Shown here piece after piece: positions 32,692 to 41,419 of a DNA stretch of 64,000 nt. The notes under the pieces are model-generated. The model saw only the letters and a program-made list of their open reading frames with translations. It did not search any database and was not told the origin of the DNA. A program made the position numbers and the translations under genes. This stretch comes from Polyangiaceae bacterium (lineage in GTDB: Bacteria; Myxococcota_A; Polyangia; Polyangiales; Polyangiaceae), in the NCBI GenBank assembly GCA_041389725.1, contig JAWKRG010000005.1, forward strand, positions 372,001 to 436,000. The letters are read 5' to 3'. Each line of letters starts with the position of its first letter. Positions within the stretch are counted from its first letter, which is position 1.

Positions 32692-33963
32692 ATGCGAAAG
32701 CTCTTCGAGACTGTCGTGCTTGGCGGCACGCTCACCATTGCGTGCTCTGACCCGAACCAAGGAGTCGCGAGCGCACCCGACAGCGGTTTGCCTACAGCCG
32801 ATGCGCAGGTCGACGCGACGGATGCTGCGCCGGACGCCCCGACGACAGTGGACCCGGCCGGCTTCCGCGTGACCGGCGCGTTGTGGCACGCGCGCTCGGC
32901 GCACACTGCGACCCTTTTGGACGACGGTCGCGTGTTGGTCGTTGGCGGTGAGAGCGTCACCACACGCAGTCCCCTTGCTTCCGTGGAACTCTACGACCCC
33001 GTCACCGAAAGCTGGACGGAGGGTCCGACCCTTCCCGAAGCACGAAGCAACCACGTTGCGGTGAAGTTGAGCGACGGCCGTGTGCTCGTGGCGGGTGGCG
33101 GGATCAGCGCGCCCATCGGCGTTCCCAAGGGTGAAGGCGTGTTGGCTAGCGCGTTGCTCTACGACCCAGTGAGCAACTCATGGACGCCCACTGGCGAAAT
33201 GCACGAAGCACGAAGTCACTTCGCTGCGCTGCGCTTGCCTTCGGGCAATGTGTTGGTCGCTGGAGGTGGTGCGGGTACTCACGACCACGGCAGCACCTGC
33301 AATGGCTACGGCGTGACGGACTGTGGTCCGATTGGCGACGCCCTGGCCAGTGCGGAGATCTACGATACGAGTAAGGGCACCTTCGCACCGACGGGACCGC
33401 TTGCTTCCGCGCGCTACTCCTTCACTTTGGATGCCGCGAGCGGTGCCGATGCTCTCGCCGTGGGCGGAGCGAATGACTTCAAAGAAAGCTTCGCCTCCAC
33501 CGAGCGCTTCGACGAAGCCTCGGGAGTCTGGTCGCCAGGGCCGGCGCTCGCCTCGGCGGATCGCCTGTTCCACAGCGCTGCGCCCCTGCCTTCCGGGCGA
33601 CTGCTGGTGGGCGGTGGCAAGAAGTCGAACACGGCAATGTTGAACAGCGCCGTATGGGTCGACGTGAAAGGGATGAGCTCGGAGCTGACCGGATCCCTGG
33701 GTACTGCGCACACCGTGGGCGCCTTCGTTCCCCTCGCGTCGGGACACGTTCTCTCCGTCGGCGGGTTCACTTGCCCGAACCCCTGCGCCCCGATCGCCCT
33801 GGCCGAGATCTACGACGAAGCGTCAGGTGCCTGGACCGGCATCGGCGCGCTCGCCACGGACCGAGCGGGTCACAGCGCGACGCGATTGAAGGACGGACGC
33901 GTGTTGGTGGTCGGCGGCTTCAGCGCGGCCGGCAATCTCACGAGCTGCGAAGTCACCGAATGA
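32692..33963 (+). CDS. Kelch-repeat lipoprotein
   Basis: 423 residues from ATG 32692. Signal peptide VVLGGTLTIACS with lipobox, then an Asp/Ala-rich linker. Six or so kelch blades follow; the first reads HTATLLDDGRVLVVGG, SVELYDPVTESWTEGP, and the last HSATRLKDGRVLVVGGF. The repeated HxAxxLxDGRVLVxGG and YDPxTxxW pattern is typical. Kelch propellers bind proteins or sugars; galactose-oxidase-type copper ligands are not evident. A surface binding role is inferred. Confidence 0.92.
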   Translation: MRKLFETVVLGGTLTIACSDPNQGVASAPDSGLPTADAQVDATDAAPDAPTTVDPAGFRVTGALWHARSAHTATLLDDGRVLVVGGESVTTRSPLASVELYDPVTESWTEGPTLPEARSNHVAVKLSDGRVLVAGGGISAPIGVPKGEGVLASALLYDPVSNSWTPTGEMHEARSHFAALRLPSGNVLVAGGGAGTHDHGSTCNGYGVTDCGPIGDALASAEIYDTSKGTFAPTGPLASARYSFTLDAASGADALAVGGANDFKESFASTERFDEASGVWSPGPALASADRLFHSAAPLPSGRLLVGGGKKSNTAMLNSAVWVDVKGMSSELTGSLGTAHTVGAFVPLASGHVLSVGGFTCPNPCAPIALAEIYDEASGAWTGIGALATDRAGHSATRLKDGRVLVVGGFSAAGNLTSCEVTE

Positions 33964-34030
33964 ACGGGACGGAATCTGCGAGGTAGGACTGCCTGCGTAC
34001 CGCCACGACACCAAGGTGACGGCGCCCAAC

Positions 34031-34942
34031 CTATCCCGAGTGTCGCCGCAGGAACGCGATGGCGGCGGCGCGGATCGCGCCGCTCTCGTCTCGCAAAACC
34101 GAATCGTGGGTCTCGCGTGGTAGTAGCACGAGTTCTGCGTGATCTCGCGCTGCGGCGTGCAGCTTTCGAGCGTGTTCGGGCGAAACCTGCGTATCCGCCA
34201 GGCCGTGAATGAGCAGCATGGGAGTCCGAGCGCGCGCTACTGCTGCGAGCGGCGTGTCCTCGGGATCGAAGGCGGCGGTTGCCGCAGCGTCGCCAACGGC
34301 TTGGTCCAGCCAGGTGTCGGGGATCAACCGTCCCGCCGTGGGCAGATAGCGCTTCTCGTAGTCCGTGACGACCGAGCGCAGCGACGAGAACGCCGCAACG
34401 GACACGACAGCGGAAATGCGTGGATCGATCTGGCCGAGTCGAATCGCTACGGCGGCGCCATAGGAATAGCCGAAGACAGCGAACCGCGCTTCCGGATGCT
34501 TCTTCGACAGCACGTCAATCAGCTGCGATACGTCCTGAGCCTCACGCGTGCCGTAGGTCAAGTGCGTTCCCGTCGAGTGCCCGTGTCCTCGCAGATCGAC
34601 GACGACGGCGCGGTGACCGGCAGCGACGAACGACCGCGCGTGGGCGAGCATGGAGCTCTTGTCCAGGCGCACGCCGTGCAACAAGATCACCGTTTGGCGC
34701 TGGATTTGCGTGGTCTTGGGCGTCAGAACCCAGGCCGACAGCGTGGCCGCGGGGGGGCCCACAGCGACCCGCAGCTCGGTGGCATCGCAGGGCAATGGCA
34801 GCGGTCGCGACGCACCCGGTCCGAGGCCGCCGCCATTGGGTGCGTAGGCCAAGGCATACGAAACCGACGCGCGGAAGGTCAGATGAACGACCGCGAGGAG
34901 CAAAGCCACGGCGACCAGCGCCGCTCCGGTGCGCCGAAGCAT
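34031..34942 (-). CDS. Alpha/beta hydrolase, membrane-anchored
   Basis: 303 residues. An N-terminal hydrophobic segment (GAALVAVALLLAVVHLTF) acts as anchor or signal. The hydrolase core has VILLHGVRLDKSSM, VVVDLRGHGHSTG, nucleophile Ser in FGYSYGAA, an acidic residue in IHGLADTQV and the His in PRETHDSVL, giving a complete triad. It resembles the Hydrolase_4/BAAT-like group. Substrate unknown. It ends convergently with the kelch gene and is preceded by the 34958-35476 gene on the same strand, 15 bp away. Confidence 0.9.
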   Translation of the reverse strand: MLRRTGAALVAVALLLAVVHLTFRASVSYALAYAPNGGGLGPGASRPLPLPCDATELRVAVGPPAATLSAWVLTPKTTQIQRQTVILLHGVRLDKSSMLAHARSFVAAGHRAVVVDLRGHGHSTGTHLTYGTREAQDVSQLIDVLSKKHPEARFAVFGYSYGAAVAIRLGQIDPRISAVVSVAAFSSLRSVVTDYEKRYLPTAGRLIPDTWLDQAVGDAAATAAFDPEDTPLAAVARARTPMLLIHGLADTQVSPEHARKLHAAARDHAELVLLPRETHDSVLRDESGAIRAAAIAFLRRHSG

Positions 34943-34957
34943 TCAGCGAAGGCTAGC

Positions 34958-35476
34958 TCATCCCGCGGCCGGTGCATCACGCCCAGCGCTGGAGCCATCT
35001 TTGCGATGACGGCGCAGGTGAACGAGCGTGATGATACAGCCCACAAAAAGCGCTGCTTCCCAGATCAAAACGGCCGCTCGTGAGCTCGGGCGAATGCCTG
35101 CTACGAACTCGACGGTGCGCACGATGAAAGTCGTGTGCTCCCGAAGTTCCGGGTTGTGGCCAGCCTCGTACGCCTCGCGCGCGAGCGTCGTCAGGAAGCA
35201 CTCGCCCAGCACGAAATACGACAACACCGAGACCGAGAGAAACACGAGGGAGTACCAGACGAAGGCACGGGTCAGGTGCTGCCAACGCTGGAAGAACAGT
35301 AGCGGCAGCCCGAGCCCCCAGACCACCATGGCCAGGGCATGAAAGCCGTCGACGGCAGCGCCGAGAAGCTCGAACACGCCAAAGGGGAGTGCAAAGTGCG
35401 TTCCCAATGCCCTCTCGGTCGTGGACGTGAGAATCCGTGACCAATGCTGCCGGGACACCGGCCGCATCGTGCTCAC
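34958..35476 (-). CDS. Four-helix membrane protein, function unknown
   Basis: 172 residues from GTG 35476 or ATG 35467. Four likely membrane segments: FGVFELLGAAVDGFHALAMV, LGLPLLFF with the next helix VWYSLVFLSVSVLSYFVLG, and AAVLIWEAALFVGCIITLV. GECFLTTLAREAYEAGHNPE lies between helices 3 and 4. No family recognised with confidence. It probably forms an operon with the membrane-anchored hydrolase 15 bp downstream. Confidence 0.8.
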   Translation of the reverse strand: MSTMRPVSRQHWSRILTSTTERALGTHFALPFGVFELLGAAVDGFHALAMVVWGLGLPLLFFQRWQHLTRAFVWYSLVFLSVSVLSYFVLGECFLTTLAREAYEAGHNPELREHTTFIVRTVEFVAGIRPSSRAAVLIWEAALFVGCIITLVHLRRHRKDGSSAGRDAPAAG

Positions 35477-35522
35477 GCGCGCCTACTGATGGCGGACGAA
35501 GCCGCGGAAACTCTACCGGTCG

Positions 35523-36287
35523 TCAGAAGGTCTGATCGGGATAGCGGAACAACAAGTAGGTCGGGTTCGCAGAGGTGGGATTCGCGACGATCGCGCCGTC
35601 GGGGTACTTGTCGTTGCGATGGATCTGGTGAGCGCTGCTGGGTTTGGTCCCATCGGAATAGGCGTACACGGATACGGGCGCTCCGAGTTCGAGCTTCGAG
35701 CAAATGAATTCGACGGCCTGGTCCATCGTCACGTTGGAGAAGTCGCCGCTGTGCACACCCAAGTCGGTCGGGTAGTCGAGGACCTGGTTGAGGTGCCAAC
35801 CCTCAGCGTAGGGTTCGCCGATCAAGGGCGCCTGCACCGTGGTCGTCGCGACACCGTCCACGGAGGCGACCAAGCGTTGCACCTGACCGTTGATGGAGAG
35901 CTGCACCGTCACGTGCGTCGAGTTCGGCTGTGCGCACTGTTGGTCGCTGGGGCGCACCAGCGCGACCAAGGTGCCGTCCGCACGGCCGTTGCTTTTGCTG
36001 AAGAGCGAACCAAAGTCCGTGGCACAAGGCTTGGCCTTGTCGTCACAGCTGGCGCTCGCCCCTGCGCCACCACCAGTACCGGTCACGCCCGCCGTGCCAC
36101 CGGCTCCGCTAGTACCACTCGCCGCACCAGAGCCAGCGGTTCCGCTCGAGCCACCCGAACTGCCAGAGTCGAGCTGCGCATAGCCCCCTGAACCGGAAGC
36201 GTTGGAGTCCTCGCTGCTACAACCTGCACCGACCAGTGCGAGTGCCAGTCCCAACGCAGCCAACTTCGTCATTGATGTGCCGTGCAT
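35523..36287 (-). CDS. Lipoprotein, function unknown
   Basis: 254 residues from ATG 36287, which has GGAG six bases upstream. Signal peptide LAALGLALALVGAGCSS with lipobox, then a Gly/Ser/Thr linker of about 60 residues with a GTAGVTGTGGGAGAS-type pattern. The mature domain reads DDKAKPCATDFGSLFSKSNG, HVTVQLSINGQVQRLVASVD and LELGAPVSVYAYSDGTKPSS; beta-rich with two or three Cys. No family recognised. Confidence 0.82.
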   Translation of the reverse strand: MHGTSMTKLAALGLALALVGAGCSSEDSNASGSGGYAQLDSGSSGGSSGTAGSGAASGTSGAGGTAGVTGTGGGAGASASCDDKAKPCATDFGSLFSKSNGRADGTLVALVRPSDQQCAQPNSTHVTVQLSINGQVQRLVASVDGVATTTVQAPLIGEPYAEGWHLNQVLDYPTDLGVHSGDFSNVTMDQAVEFICSKLELGAPVSVYAYSDGTKPSSAHQIHRNDKYPDGAIVANPTSANPTYLLFRYPDQTF

Positions 36288-36556
36288 CGCTCGCTCCGGG
36301 TTGTCGTCGCCGCTGCGTCTTAGCGCAAAACCCGCAAGCTGCCGACCGCCCGTACGTTCCGCGAGCAAATCGTCGCTGGATTGGGGGCATGTCGCGCTCG
36401 CGCCAGCTCCCTCGGGCTTGGCCAGAGAAGTCCCGGCCAATCGCATGTCGGTTTCACGCCACACGCTGAGCTGCCCCGCCCGCGGTTGCGAGCTCGACCT
36501 GGTCGACGCCATCGAGCGTAGTTGGCAACGAATGAGACCTGACGTAGCTGTCGAGC

Positions 36557-37153
36557 ATGAAGCACCAACTTCTCGCAGCTTTGGTTTGTGCGTTTGCAGC
36601 CATGACTGCGCCGGCATGCAACGGCGACGATGGTGGCGGTGGCAGTGCGACGGGTGGTGCCGGCGGAGCAACGGGTGGTGCCGGCGGAGCAACGGGTGGC
36701 GCGGGCGGTGCTGCGGGCGACGCGGGCGTTCCTTGCACGATGAACTGGACGGGTGCCGTCACCGGAACTGCCGACTGCACCAGCAAGTCCTCCAGCAAGT
36801 TCCTCGGTGGAGGACCTTCGCCGACCGTCAACTGGTTCGTCGCGGGTGAATCTACGGATCACAAAGTCAACTTCAGCTTCACCGTCACCAAGCCGCCCAC
36901 GGCGACCAGCTACACCGGCGCGACTGGCGACGACCTATTCTGCGAAGCCAGCGTCGTCGCGAAGGATCTGACTTCCACCTGGAGCGCAGATTCGAAGCAA
37001 GCTGGCTCCGGTACGAGTTGTTCGATCACGTTGACGAGCGTCACCGACGATAGCTCCGGCGCTACCTCGACCTTCATCGCCCACGGCACCGCGACCGCCA
37101 CCCTCATCAAACAAGCGGACGCGTCCCAGGTGTCCCTGACCGTGACGTTCTGA
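36557..37153 (+). CDS. Lipoprotein with TGGAGGA repeat linker
   Basis: 198 residues. Signal peptide LLAALVCAFAAMTAPACNG with lipobox. The linker has three tandem TGGAGGA units. The mature part is a beta-rich domain (MNWTGAVTGTADCTSKSSS, HKVNFSFTVTKPPTATSYTG, CSITLTSVTDDSSGATSTF) ending SQVSLTVTF, with paired Cys. It resembles the ligand-free beta-sandwich lipoproteins common in this region. Function unknown. Confidence 0.83.
   Translation: MKHQLLAALVCAFAAMTAPACNGDDGGGGSATGGAGGATGGAGGATGGAGGAAGDAGVPCTMNWTGAVTGTADCTSKSSSKFLGGGPSPTVNWFVAGESTDHKVNFSFTVTKPPTATSYTGATGDDLFCEASVVAKDLTSTWSADSKQAGSGTSCSITLTSVTDDSSGATSTFIAHGTATATLIKQADASQVSLTVTF
36650..36712. repeat. 21-bp in-frame tandem repeat, three units
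   Basis: Units at 36650-36670, 36671-36691 and 36692-36712 share ACGGGTGGTGCCGGCGGAGC; the first two are identical. They encode TGGAGGA in the lipoprotein linker. Confidence 0.88.
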
Positions 37154-37209
37154 GCCGCCGCTCGTTACGACCAGAGAGTAGTTGAAGGCCACTGCGTGGC
37201 TGCCGTTCG

Positions 37210-37312
37210 CTAGCTCCAGGACTGGAGCTCCAGCAGGTTGCCCTCGGCATCGCGCGCGTGAACCCAATGCGTTTCCCGGTGGCTCTCACGTTCATGCGGG
37301 GCTATGCGTGCC
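37210..37312 (-). pseudogene. C-terminal remnant of a VOC (glyoxalase-like) protein
   Basis: Read on the minus strand this frame gives SFEARIAPHERE, then SHRETHWVHARDAEGNLLEL and QSWS before a TAG at 37210-37212. DAEGNLLELQSW is the usual last strand of glyoxalase/bleomycin-resistance (VOC) proteins. No start codon or N-terminal two-thirds is present: the frame runs into the antisense of the thioredoxin gene. It is a gene remnant. Confidence 0.6.
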
Positions 37313-37328
37313 TCAAAGGAAGAAAAAG

Positions 37329-37718
37329 ATGGGACTCTTCTCAGCGCTGTTCGGCCCGAAACACGAAGTTCTTCCGGTCCACATCGAGACCGAAGCCGAC
37401 TTCAAACGCGAGGTGACTCGCAGCGAGGTTCCCGTGATCCTCGACGTATGGAGTGACGGCTGCGTACCGTGCCGTCAGCTCGCACCGGTGATGACCGACG
37501 TGGCGACGCGCTACGAAGGCCGCATCAAGGTCGCCGAGGTGAACACCTCGGGTCCCATCGGCGTCTTGCAGCGACTGGGCGTGACGGCGACGCCCACGGT
37601 TCTCATCTTTCAAGACGGAAAAGAACTGGGCCGCGTCGTTGGCTACCATCCGCGCAGTTGGTTCGACGAAATGATCGAGACGGAGTTCCCCGACGAAGCG
37701 GCGTCGGACGCGGACTGA
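37329..37718 (+). CDS. Thioredoxin-like protein
   Basis: 129 residues from ATG 37329, with AAGGAAG upstream. A thioredoxin fold with active site VWSDGCVPCRQLAP (CVPC instead of the usual CGPC), cis-Pro in VTATPTVLIF and DGKELGRVVGYHP. A short extension MGLFSALFGPKHEV precedes the fold. No signal peptide, so cytoplasmic disulfide reduction is likely; the CVPC motif should raise the redox potential a little. It stands alone beside a VOC remnant. Confidence 0.92.
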   Translation: MGLFSALFGPKHEVLPVHIETEADFKREVTRSEVPVILDVWSDGCVPCRQLAPVMTDVATRYEGRIKVAEVNTSGPIGVLQRLGVTATPTVLIFQDGKELGRVVGYHPRSWFDEMIETEFPDEAASDAD

Positions 37719-37778
37719 CGACGCGAAGCTTGTGCCCCCATCGTCCCTCGGCGCTGAATGCTCGTGCGTCGATGGGCG

Positions 37779-38951
37779 CTACCAAACCGCGTCGAGGGCG
37801 TCCCAGAGTTCTTCGACCAAGACTACGTCCTGCCCAGAGCCGGGCGCTCGATGACCCGCGACGACCCACCGAGCGACGATGTCGAGGCTGAGCGTTTCGA
37901 GGAGCGCGAGTTGCTTGGACGTGAAGCCCTGAGGCGTCCACTTGATCTCGATGGCGACGGCCCTTCGGTTGGGTAGGTGAACCAGCAGATCCACTTCGAC
38001 CCTTTCTTTCGAGCGCACGAAGCTGAGTTGTGGTGGGAGGCCGCGGTTCTGAAAGCAACGCACCACCTCGCCCACCACCAGGTTCTCCCAGAGATGACCG
38101 GCGAGCGGACTCGAGAGCAGCGGTTGCAGCTCGGTCCAACCTTGGAGCCGCGTCGCTAGACCCGTGTCCAGCAGGTACAGCTTGGGACTCTTGATGAGGC
38201 GCTTGTTGAGGTTGTCGTAGTGTGGGGGCAGGCGATACACGATCCCGTTGTCTTCCAGAATCGCGAGCCAAGCCTGCACAGTCGTGACTTCCACGCCAGA
38301 AACAGCACCGATCTCCGAGGCATTGAGCAGTGCGCCGACTCTCCCCGCCACGAGCTGAAGCACCTTCGTGAATGCTGCCTTCTTTTGGATACCAGCTGCC
38401 GAAACGATGTCTCCCTCGACAAAGGTGGAGACGAGATCGTTCAAGTAGCGGACCGCGTCGAGCTCCGGGCTGACGTAGAGTTCAGGCCATCCGCCTTTGA
38501 GAAAGTAGGTGTTGGGTTGGAAGCCAGGGGTCTGGGATGAAAGCTCGTGTGCAGAGAGAGTGTTCAGATCCAGGTACGTGGCGCGACCGGCCAGCGATTC
38601 GCTGACCTCGCCGCGAAGCAGTGTTTGATTGGAGCCCGTGACCCAGATGTCGACCGGCTCCGCGTTGCGATGGCGCCTCCACTCGTCGACCCGACGCTTC
38701 AGCTCGGGAAACAGAGCGGGCGCGCGCGCAGCCTCGTCCAGCACGACTGGTTCAGCGAAGCTATCGAGAAAACCTCTGGGGTCCTCCTGGGCCCGGCGCC
38801 TGACCGCTGCATCATCGAGGTACACGACGCGGTGAGTGCCGAGCCGTTCGAGGAAGGACGTCTTTCCCGCTTGTCGAGGCCCCTTCAAGACCTTGATGGG
38901 AAGCGCGGGGGAGCCCGAGCGGCTGAGAAAATCTCTTTGAATCCAGATAAT
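37779..38951 (-). CDS. AAA-14/DUF4143 family ATPase, N-terminus lacks a normal start
   Basis: Up to 390 residues. Walker A is KGPRQAGKTSFLERLG; Walker B is EPVVLDEAARAP. The C-terminal DUF4143 nuclease-like domain has VRSKERVEVDLLVHLP and AIEIKWT. The family is widespread, with a poorly known role often tied to mobile or stress functions. Protein-like sequence starts at PIIWIQRDFLSRSGSPALPI, as in relatives, just after an in-frame TAG (38955-38957). The only usual start, TTG 38888, sits one codon before Walker A and would delete the first helix. ATT 38951 or ATC 38948 are the candidates left. The 5' end is AT-rich compared with its surroundings. Confidence 0.82.
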   Translation of the reverse strand: MIWIQRDFLSRSGSPALPIKVLKGPRQAGKTSFLERLGTHRVVYLDDAAVRRRAQEDPRGFLDSFAEPVVLDEAARAPALFPELKRRVDEWRRHRNAEPVDIWVTGSNQTLLRGEVSESLAGRATYLDLNTLSAHELSSQTPGFQPNTYFLKGGWPELYVSPELDAVRYLNDLVSTFVEGDIVSAAGIQKKAAFTKVLQLVAGRVGALLNASEIGAVSGVEVTTVQAWLAILEDNGIVYRLPPHYDNLNKRLIKSPKLYLLDTGLATRLQGWTELQPLLSSPLAGHLWENLVVGEVVRCFQNRGLPPQLSFVRSKERVEVDLLVHLPNRRAVAIEIKWTPQGFTSKQLALLETLSLDIVARWVVAGHRAPGSGQDVVLVEELWDALDAVW

Positions 38952-38956
38952 TGGCT

Positions 38957-38985
38957 AGTTTAGTTTGTGAAACAAGATTGGTCAA
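38957..38985 (-). promoter_or_regulatory. Sigma-70-type promoter for the AAA ATPase gene
   Basis: On the minus strand TTGACC (38985-38980), a 17-base spacer and TAAACT (38962-38957) match the -35 and -10 consensus closely. The predicted transcription start falls near 38950, at the first codons of the protein, which would make the mRNA leaderless. Confidence 0.6.
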
Positions 38986-39207
38986 GACGCCAGCGGTCGA
39001 AGCGGGTGAAGTACTCGAACCCTGCTGTCGGGGCGACAGGCGACGAGCCAGGCACGGGAAGCGAGCAGCGTCACTCCAGTCCGCATCCCGACGCTCGAAC
39101 GGTTCGGTGAACGGTTCACAGCGCATCGCGCCGCGGCGCACGCGCGGGAAATGCAGCCGTTCTGCGGTGGCACGTCGGTTGCTCTGCATCCAGGCGGAGG
39201 AAGCGAG

Positions 39208-39996
39208 ATGAGAATTGCGCACGGACTCGGTTTGGTAGTGATGGGAATCGGCCTGTTGGCGTGCAGCTCGGGAAGCGGTGGTGGAGGTTCCCCCGGGGGC
39301 GGAGGCAACAGTGGCAACGGCTTCGGTGGCAGTGGCTTCGGTGGCAATGGTTTCGGTGGTAACGCCGGAAGCACCAGCAGCGGAGGGAGTAGCGCGGGTG
39401 GCGGTGGCGCCGTGACGGCGGGCACGCCAACATCTCTCGAGGCTCAGGCAGTGGGCGCCTACGCTCAGTACGGGTCCTCGTGTACGAGTGGCTCGGCCGT
39501 TCAGGGTTTTGCTGCTTTTCTCTGCCCTGGGGGGCGCATCCGGGCCGCGGGCAAGTTCACGAACGCAACAGAATTGATGTGCGGCAGCTACACGACCAAG
39601 GCTGCAACCTACTCGAACTGCAACGACAAGGTCGGGTGTTTTCCCAAGGTCAACGCCAGCGTCAAAGACACGCTCATCATTGGCGGTCAGTCCGACGTTG
39701 CCAACCTCGACTTCACGATGCTCATGGTCGAGGGTGACAGTGGCACCGAACTCATGCGCCCGACGGTTTGTGGCGACAACTCTTCTGGTTGGGTCTACCT
39801 CGCGCGCGTAGCCGGAGACGTGGGTGAAGACTACTGTGTGTCCGATGCCTGTCCCGCTCCCGGAGGGTCGAGCGGTGGAGGTTACGGCCAGTGTGGTACC
39901 GACTGCGACTGTGGTGAGTGCTGGTACTGCGAGTCCGGCACCTGCCGCTACGGTGGTGAGGGGCCCTACGGTTGCTACCGCGGTTGTTCAGGTTGA
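39208..39996 (+). CDS. Gly-rich lipoprotein, Cys-rich C-terminus
   Basis: 262 residues from ATG 39208, preceded by GGCGGAGGAAGCGAG, a strong ribosome site. Signal peptide GLGLVVMGIGLLACSS with lipobox; then a Gly/Asn/Phe repeat linker (GFGGSGFGGNGFGGN). The middle reads AQYGSSCTSGSAVQGFAAF and ATYSNCNDKVGCFPKVN. The C-terminus is Cys-rich: CGTDCDCGECWYCESGTC. An extracellular disulfide-rich domain is likely; no known family. Confidence 0.83.
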   Translation: MRIAHGLGLVVMGIGLLACSSGSGGGGSPGGGGNSGNGFGGSGFGGNGFGGNAGSTSSGGSSAGGGGAVTAGTPTSLEAQAVGAYAQYGSSCTSGSAVQGFAAFLCPGGRIRAAGKFTNATELMCGSYTTKAATYSNCNDKVGCFPKVNASVKDTLIIGGQSDVANLDFTMLMVEGDSGTELMRPTVCGDNSSGWVYLARVAGDVGEDYCVSDACPAPGGSSGGGYGQCGTDCDCGECWYCESGTCRYGGEGPYGCYRGCSG

Positions 39997-40011
39997 GTAC
40001 AGGTGGAATTC

Positions 40012-40040
40012 GCGCTGCCCCCTTTGCATGGGGGTGGCGC
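40012..40040. terminator. Terminator hairpin between convergent genes
   Basis: GCGCTGCCCCC and GGGGGTGGCGC form an 11-base stem with two mismatches around TTTGCAT, in the 45 bp between the stops of the 39208-39996 and 40042-40641 genes. It can serve both strands. Confidence 0.6.
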
Positions 40041-40041
40041 G

Positions 40042-40641
40042 TCACACCAGATGCCACTGAATCTCGAGTCGCGATCCGTCGTGCGGATGCACCGCTATCG
40101 GAAGCGAGAGGCCTTGGGTGAGACGGGGCACGAGCAGGGCAGGGATGCCAGTGACGTGCTCCAAGTGTCGCGGAGCTTGACCTGCCACCTGAACCTCGAG
40201 AGACAGGCGCGCCATGCCATCGTGCGCGACAGCGATCTCCCGCACCGTCGCGCGCCCCGGCAACGCGTTCTCGCGGAACCACACCTCGTCGCGGTACCTG
40301 CTGCGTGCCTGGAGAAGACCGAGTACGAAGGCCATGGCGAAGACACCAAAGAACACTCCAACACCTAGCGTCACGATGCGGTCGGTGCCCTCGGCGAATA
40401 CTCCGTAGAGCAGCATGCCAGCGCTCAGCAGCCCGAGGCTGACGATCATGAAGTACAGGCCAAGGAAGTCTCCATCGACGGGCGGTGGCGGATCGACGCG
40501 AAGCTTCGGCGCATCACCCTGCGCAGCGGAGGACTGCACGAACGACGTAGCGCCACAGTAGACACACTCGGCAGAGTTGGCGCCTGTCGCGATGCGGAGC
40601 GCCCCTCCGCAGTTCTCGCACTTCGCCAAGACCGTTTGCAC
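40042..40641 (-). CDS. Zinc-ribbon membrane protein
   Basis: 199 residues from GTG 40641. An N-terminal zinc ribbon (KCENCGGALRI, then AECVYCGATSF) is followed by two membrane segments (FMIVSLGLLSAGMLLYGVF and IVTLGVGVFFGVFAMAFVLG) and a soluble C-terminal domain (TVREIAVAHDGMARLSLEVQ). The ribbon-TM-TM-domain layout is seen in many uncharacterised bacterial membrane proteins. Function unknown. Confidence 0.83.
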   Translation of the reverse strand: MQTVLAKCENCGGALRIATGANSAECVYCGATSFVQSSAAQGDAPKLRVDPPPPVDGDFLGLYFMIVSLGLLSAGMLLYGVFAEGTDRIVTLGVGVFFGVFAMAFVLGLLQARSRYRDEVWFRENALPGRATVREIAVAHDGMARLSLEVQVAGQAPRHLEHVTGIPALLVPRLTQGLSLPIAVHPHDGSRLEIQWHLV

Positions 40642-40724
40642 GCTACGGCGATGCTAGACCCGCGCCGACGACTTGGAAAGACGCAGCTGCAGAACAGCAA
40701 CCCCCGTGTCGCAGGCGCGCGCGC

Positions 40725-41330
40725 CTACTTCGGCTGACCTGCGCAGCGGGGCGTCTGGAGCGCGGTGTTGACCTCGGCGCAGGTCGTTGCGTGATCGATC
40801 TCAGCTGCGCACGCCTTCGACACCTGTGTTCTCATGGGGTGCTTGCAGCCGATGCAACAGCCCTCGTCGCTGACGCCGCGACACGTGTCGAGCTTGTCGC
40901 AGGCATCGCCGCTGAGCGCGACATCGACGCGCGGCTGGGCCTCCGGAGGCGGCGTCGACGCCTTGGCCGGCTCCGGCGACGCCTTGGCCGGCTCCGGCGA
41001 CTCGCACGCGGCATAGCGCGCTCCACCGCATGCGCACATGCACGGAGTCTGGGCGGGATCGCAGATGAAGTCACAGCTGCACACGCAGCCCTCGGTGAAG
41101 CGCGGCGCGCATTCTGCTTTTGCAACGCATTCGCAGTAGTCGAGGTCTGCACAAGGCCCGCTCGTGCGGGACGGCTCGAGGGGCGGGATGCGCACCGGAT
41201 TCGCGGGAGCGTTGACGGGCGCCTTGGTGGGAGTCGACGGCGTGGATGGCCCGGCTGGCGACTCGTTGCCGCGCCTAGCACCGCAAGCAGCGACCCCAGT
41301 CGCAACCAGCACGAACCAGCGCTGCCGCAT
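40725..41330 (-). CDS. Cys-rich lipoprotein
   Basis: 201 residues. Signal peptide RWFVLVATGVAACGA with lipobox; then a Pro/Ala linker. The mature part is Cys-rich (SGPCADLDYCECVAKAEC, GCVCSCDFICDPAQTPCMC, CDKLDTCRGVSDEGCCIGC), enough for about nine disulfides. A SPEPAKA repeat doubles in the middle. Function unknown; a secreted or surface stress protein is a guess. Confidence 0.8.
   Translation of the reverse strand: MRQRWFVLVATGVAACGARRGNESPAGPSTPSTPTKAPVNAPANPVRIPPLEPSRTSGPCADLDYCECVAKAECAPRFTEGCVCSCDFICDPAQTPCMCACGGARYAACESPEPAKASPEPAKASTPPPEAQPRVDVALSGDACDKLDTCRGVSDEGCCIGCKHPMRTQVSKACAAEIDHATTCAEVNTALQTPRCAGQPK
40957..40998. repeat. 21-bp perfect tandem duplication in a coding region
   Basis: Two identical 21-bp units (GACGCCTTGGCCGGCTCCGG plus C) at 40957-40977 and 40978-40998 encode SPEPAKA twice in the Cys-rich lipoprotein. 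Confidence 0.92.
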
Positions 41331-41419
41331 CGCCGCAGGCTAGCGCCGCGCTCGACCCACCGCAATCCAGCGTCGCGGCGGCGCGAGAGCGACCGTGCAT
41401 CCAGACAAGGCTGACAAGC

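Noticed and set aside
37779..38951. Reading the AAA/DUF4143 gene as a mobile-element gene
   Set aside because: No inverted repeats, transposase or integrase nearby; only the AT-rich 5' end hints at transfer.
39010..39040. tRNA-like GGTTCGAGT element on the minus strand
   Set aside because: No acceptor stem, D arm or anticodon arm could be folded around it.
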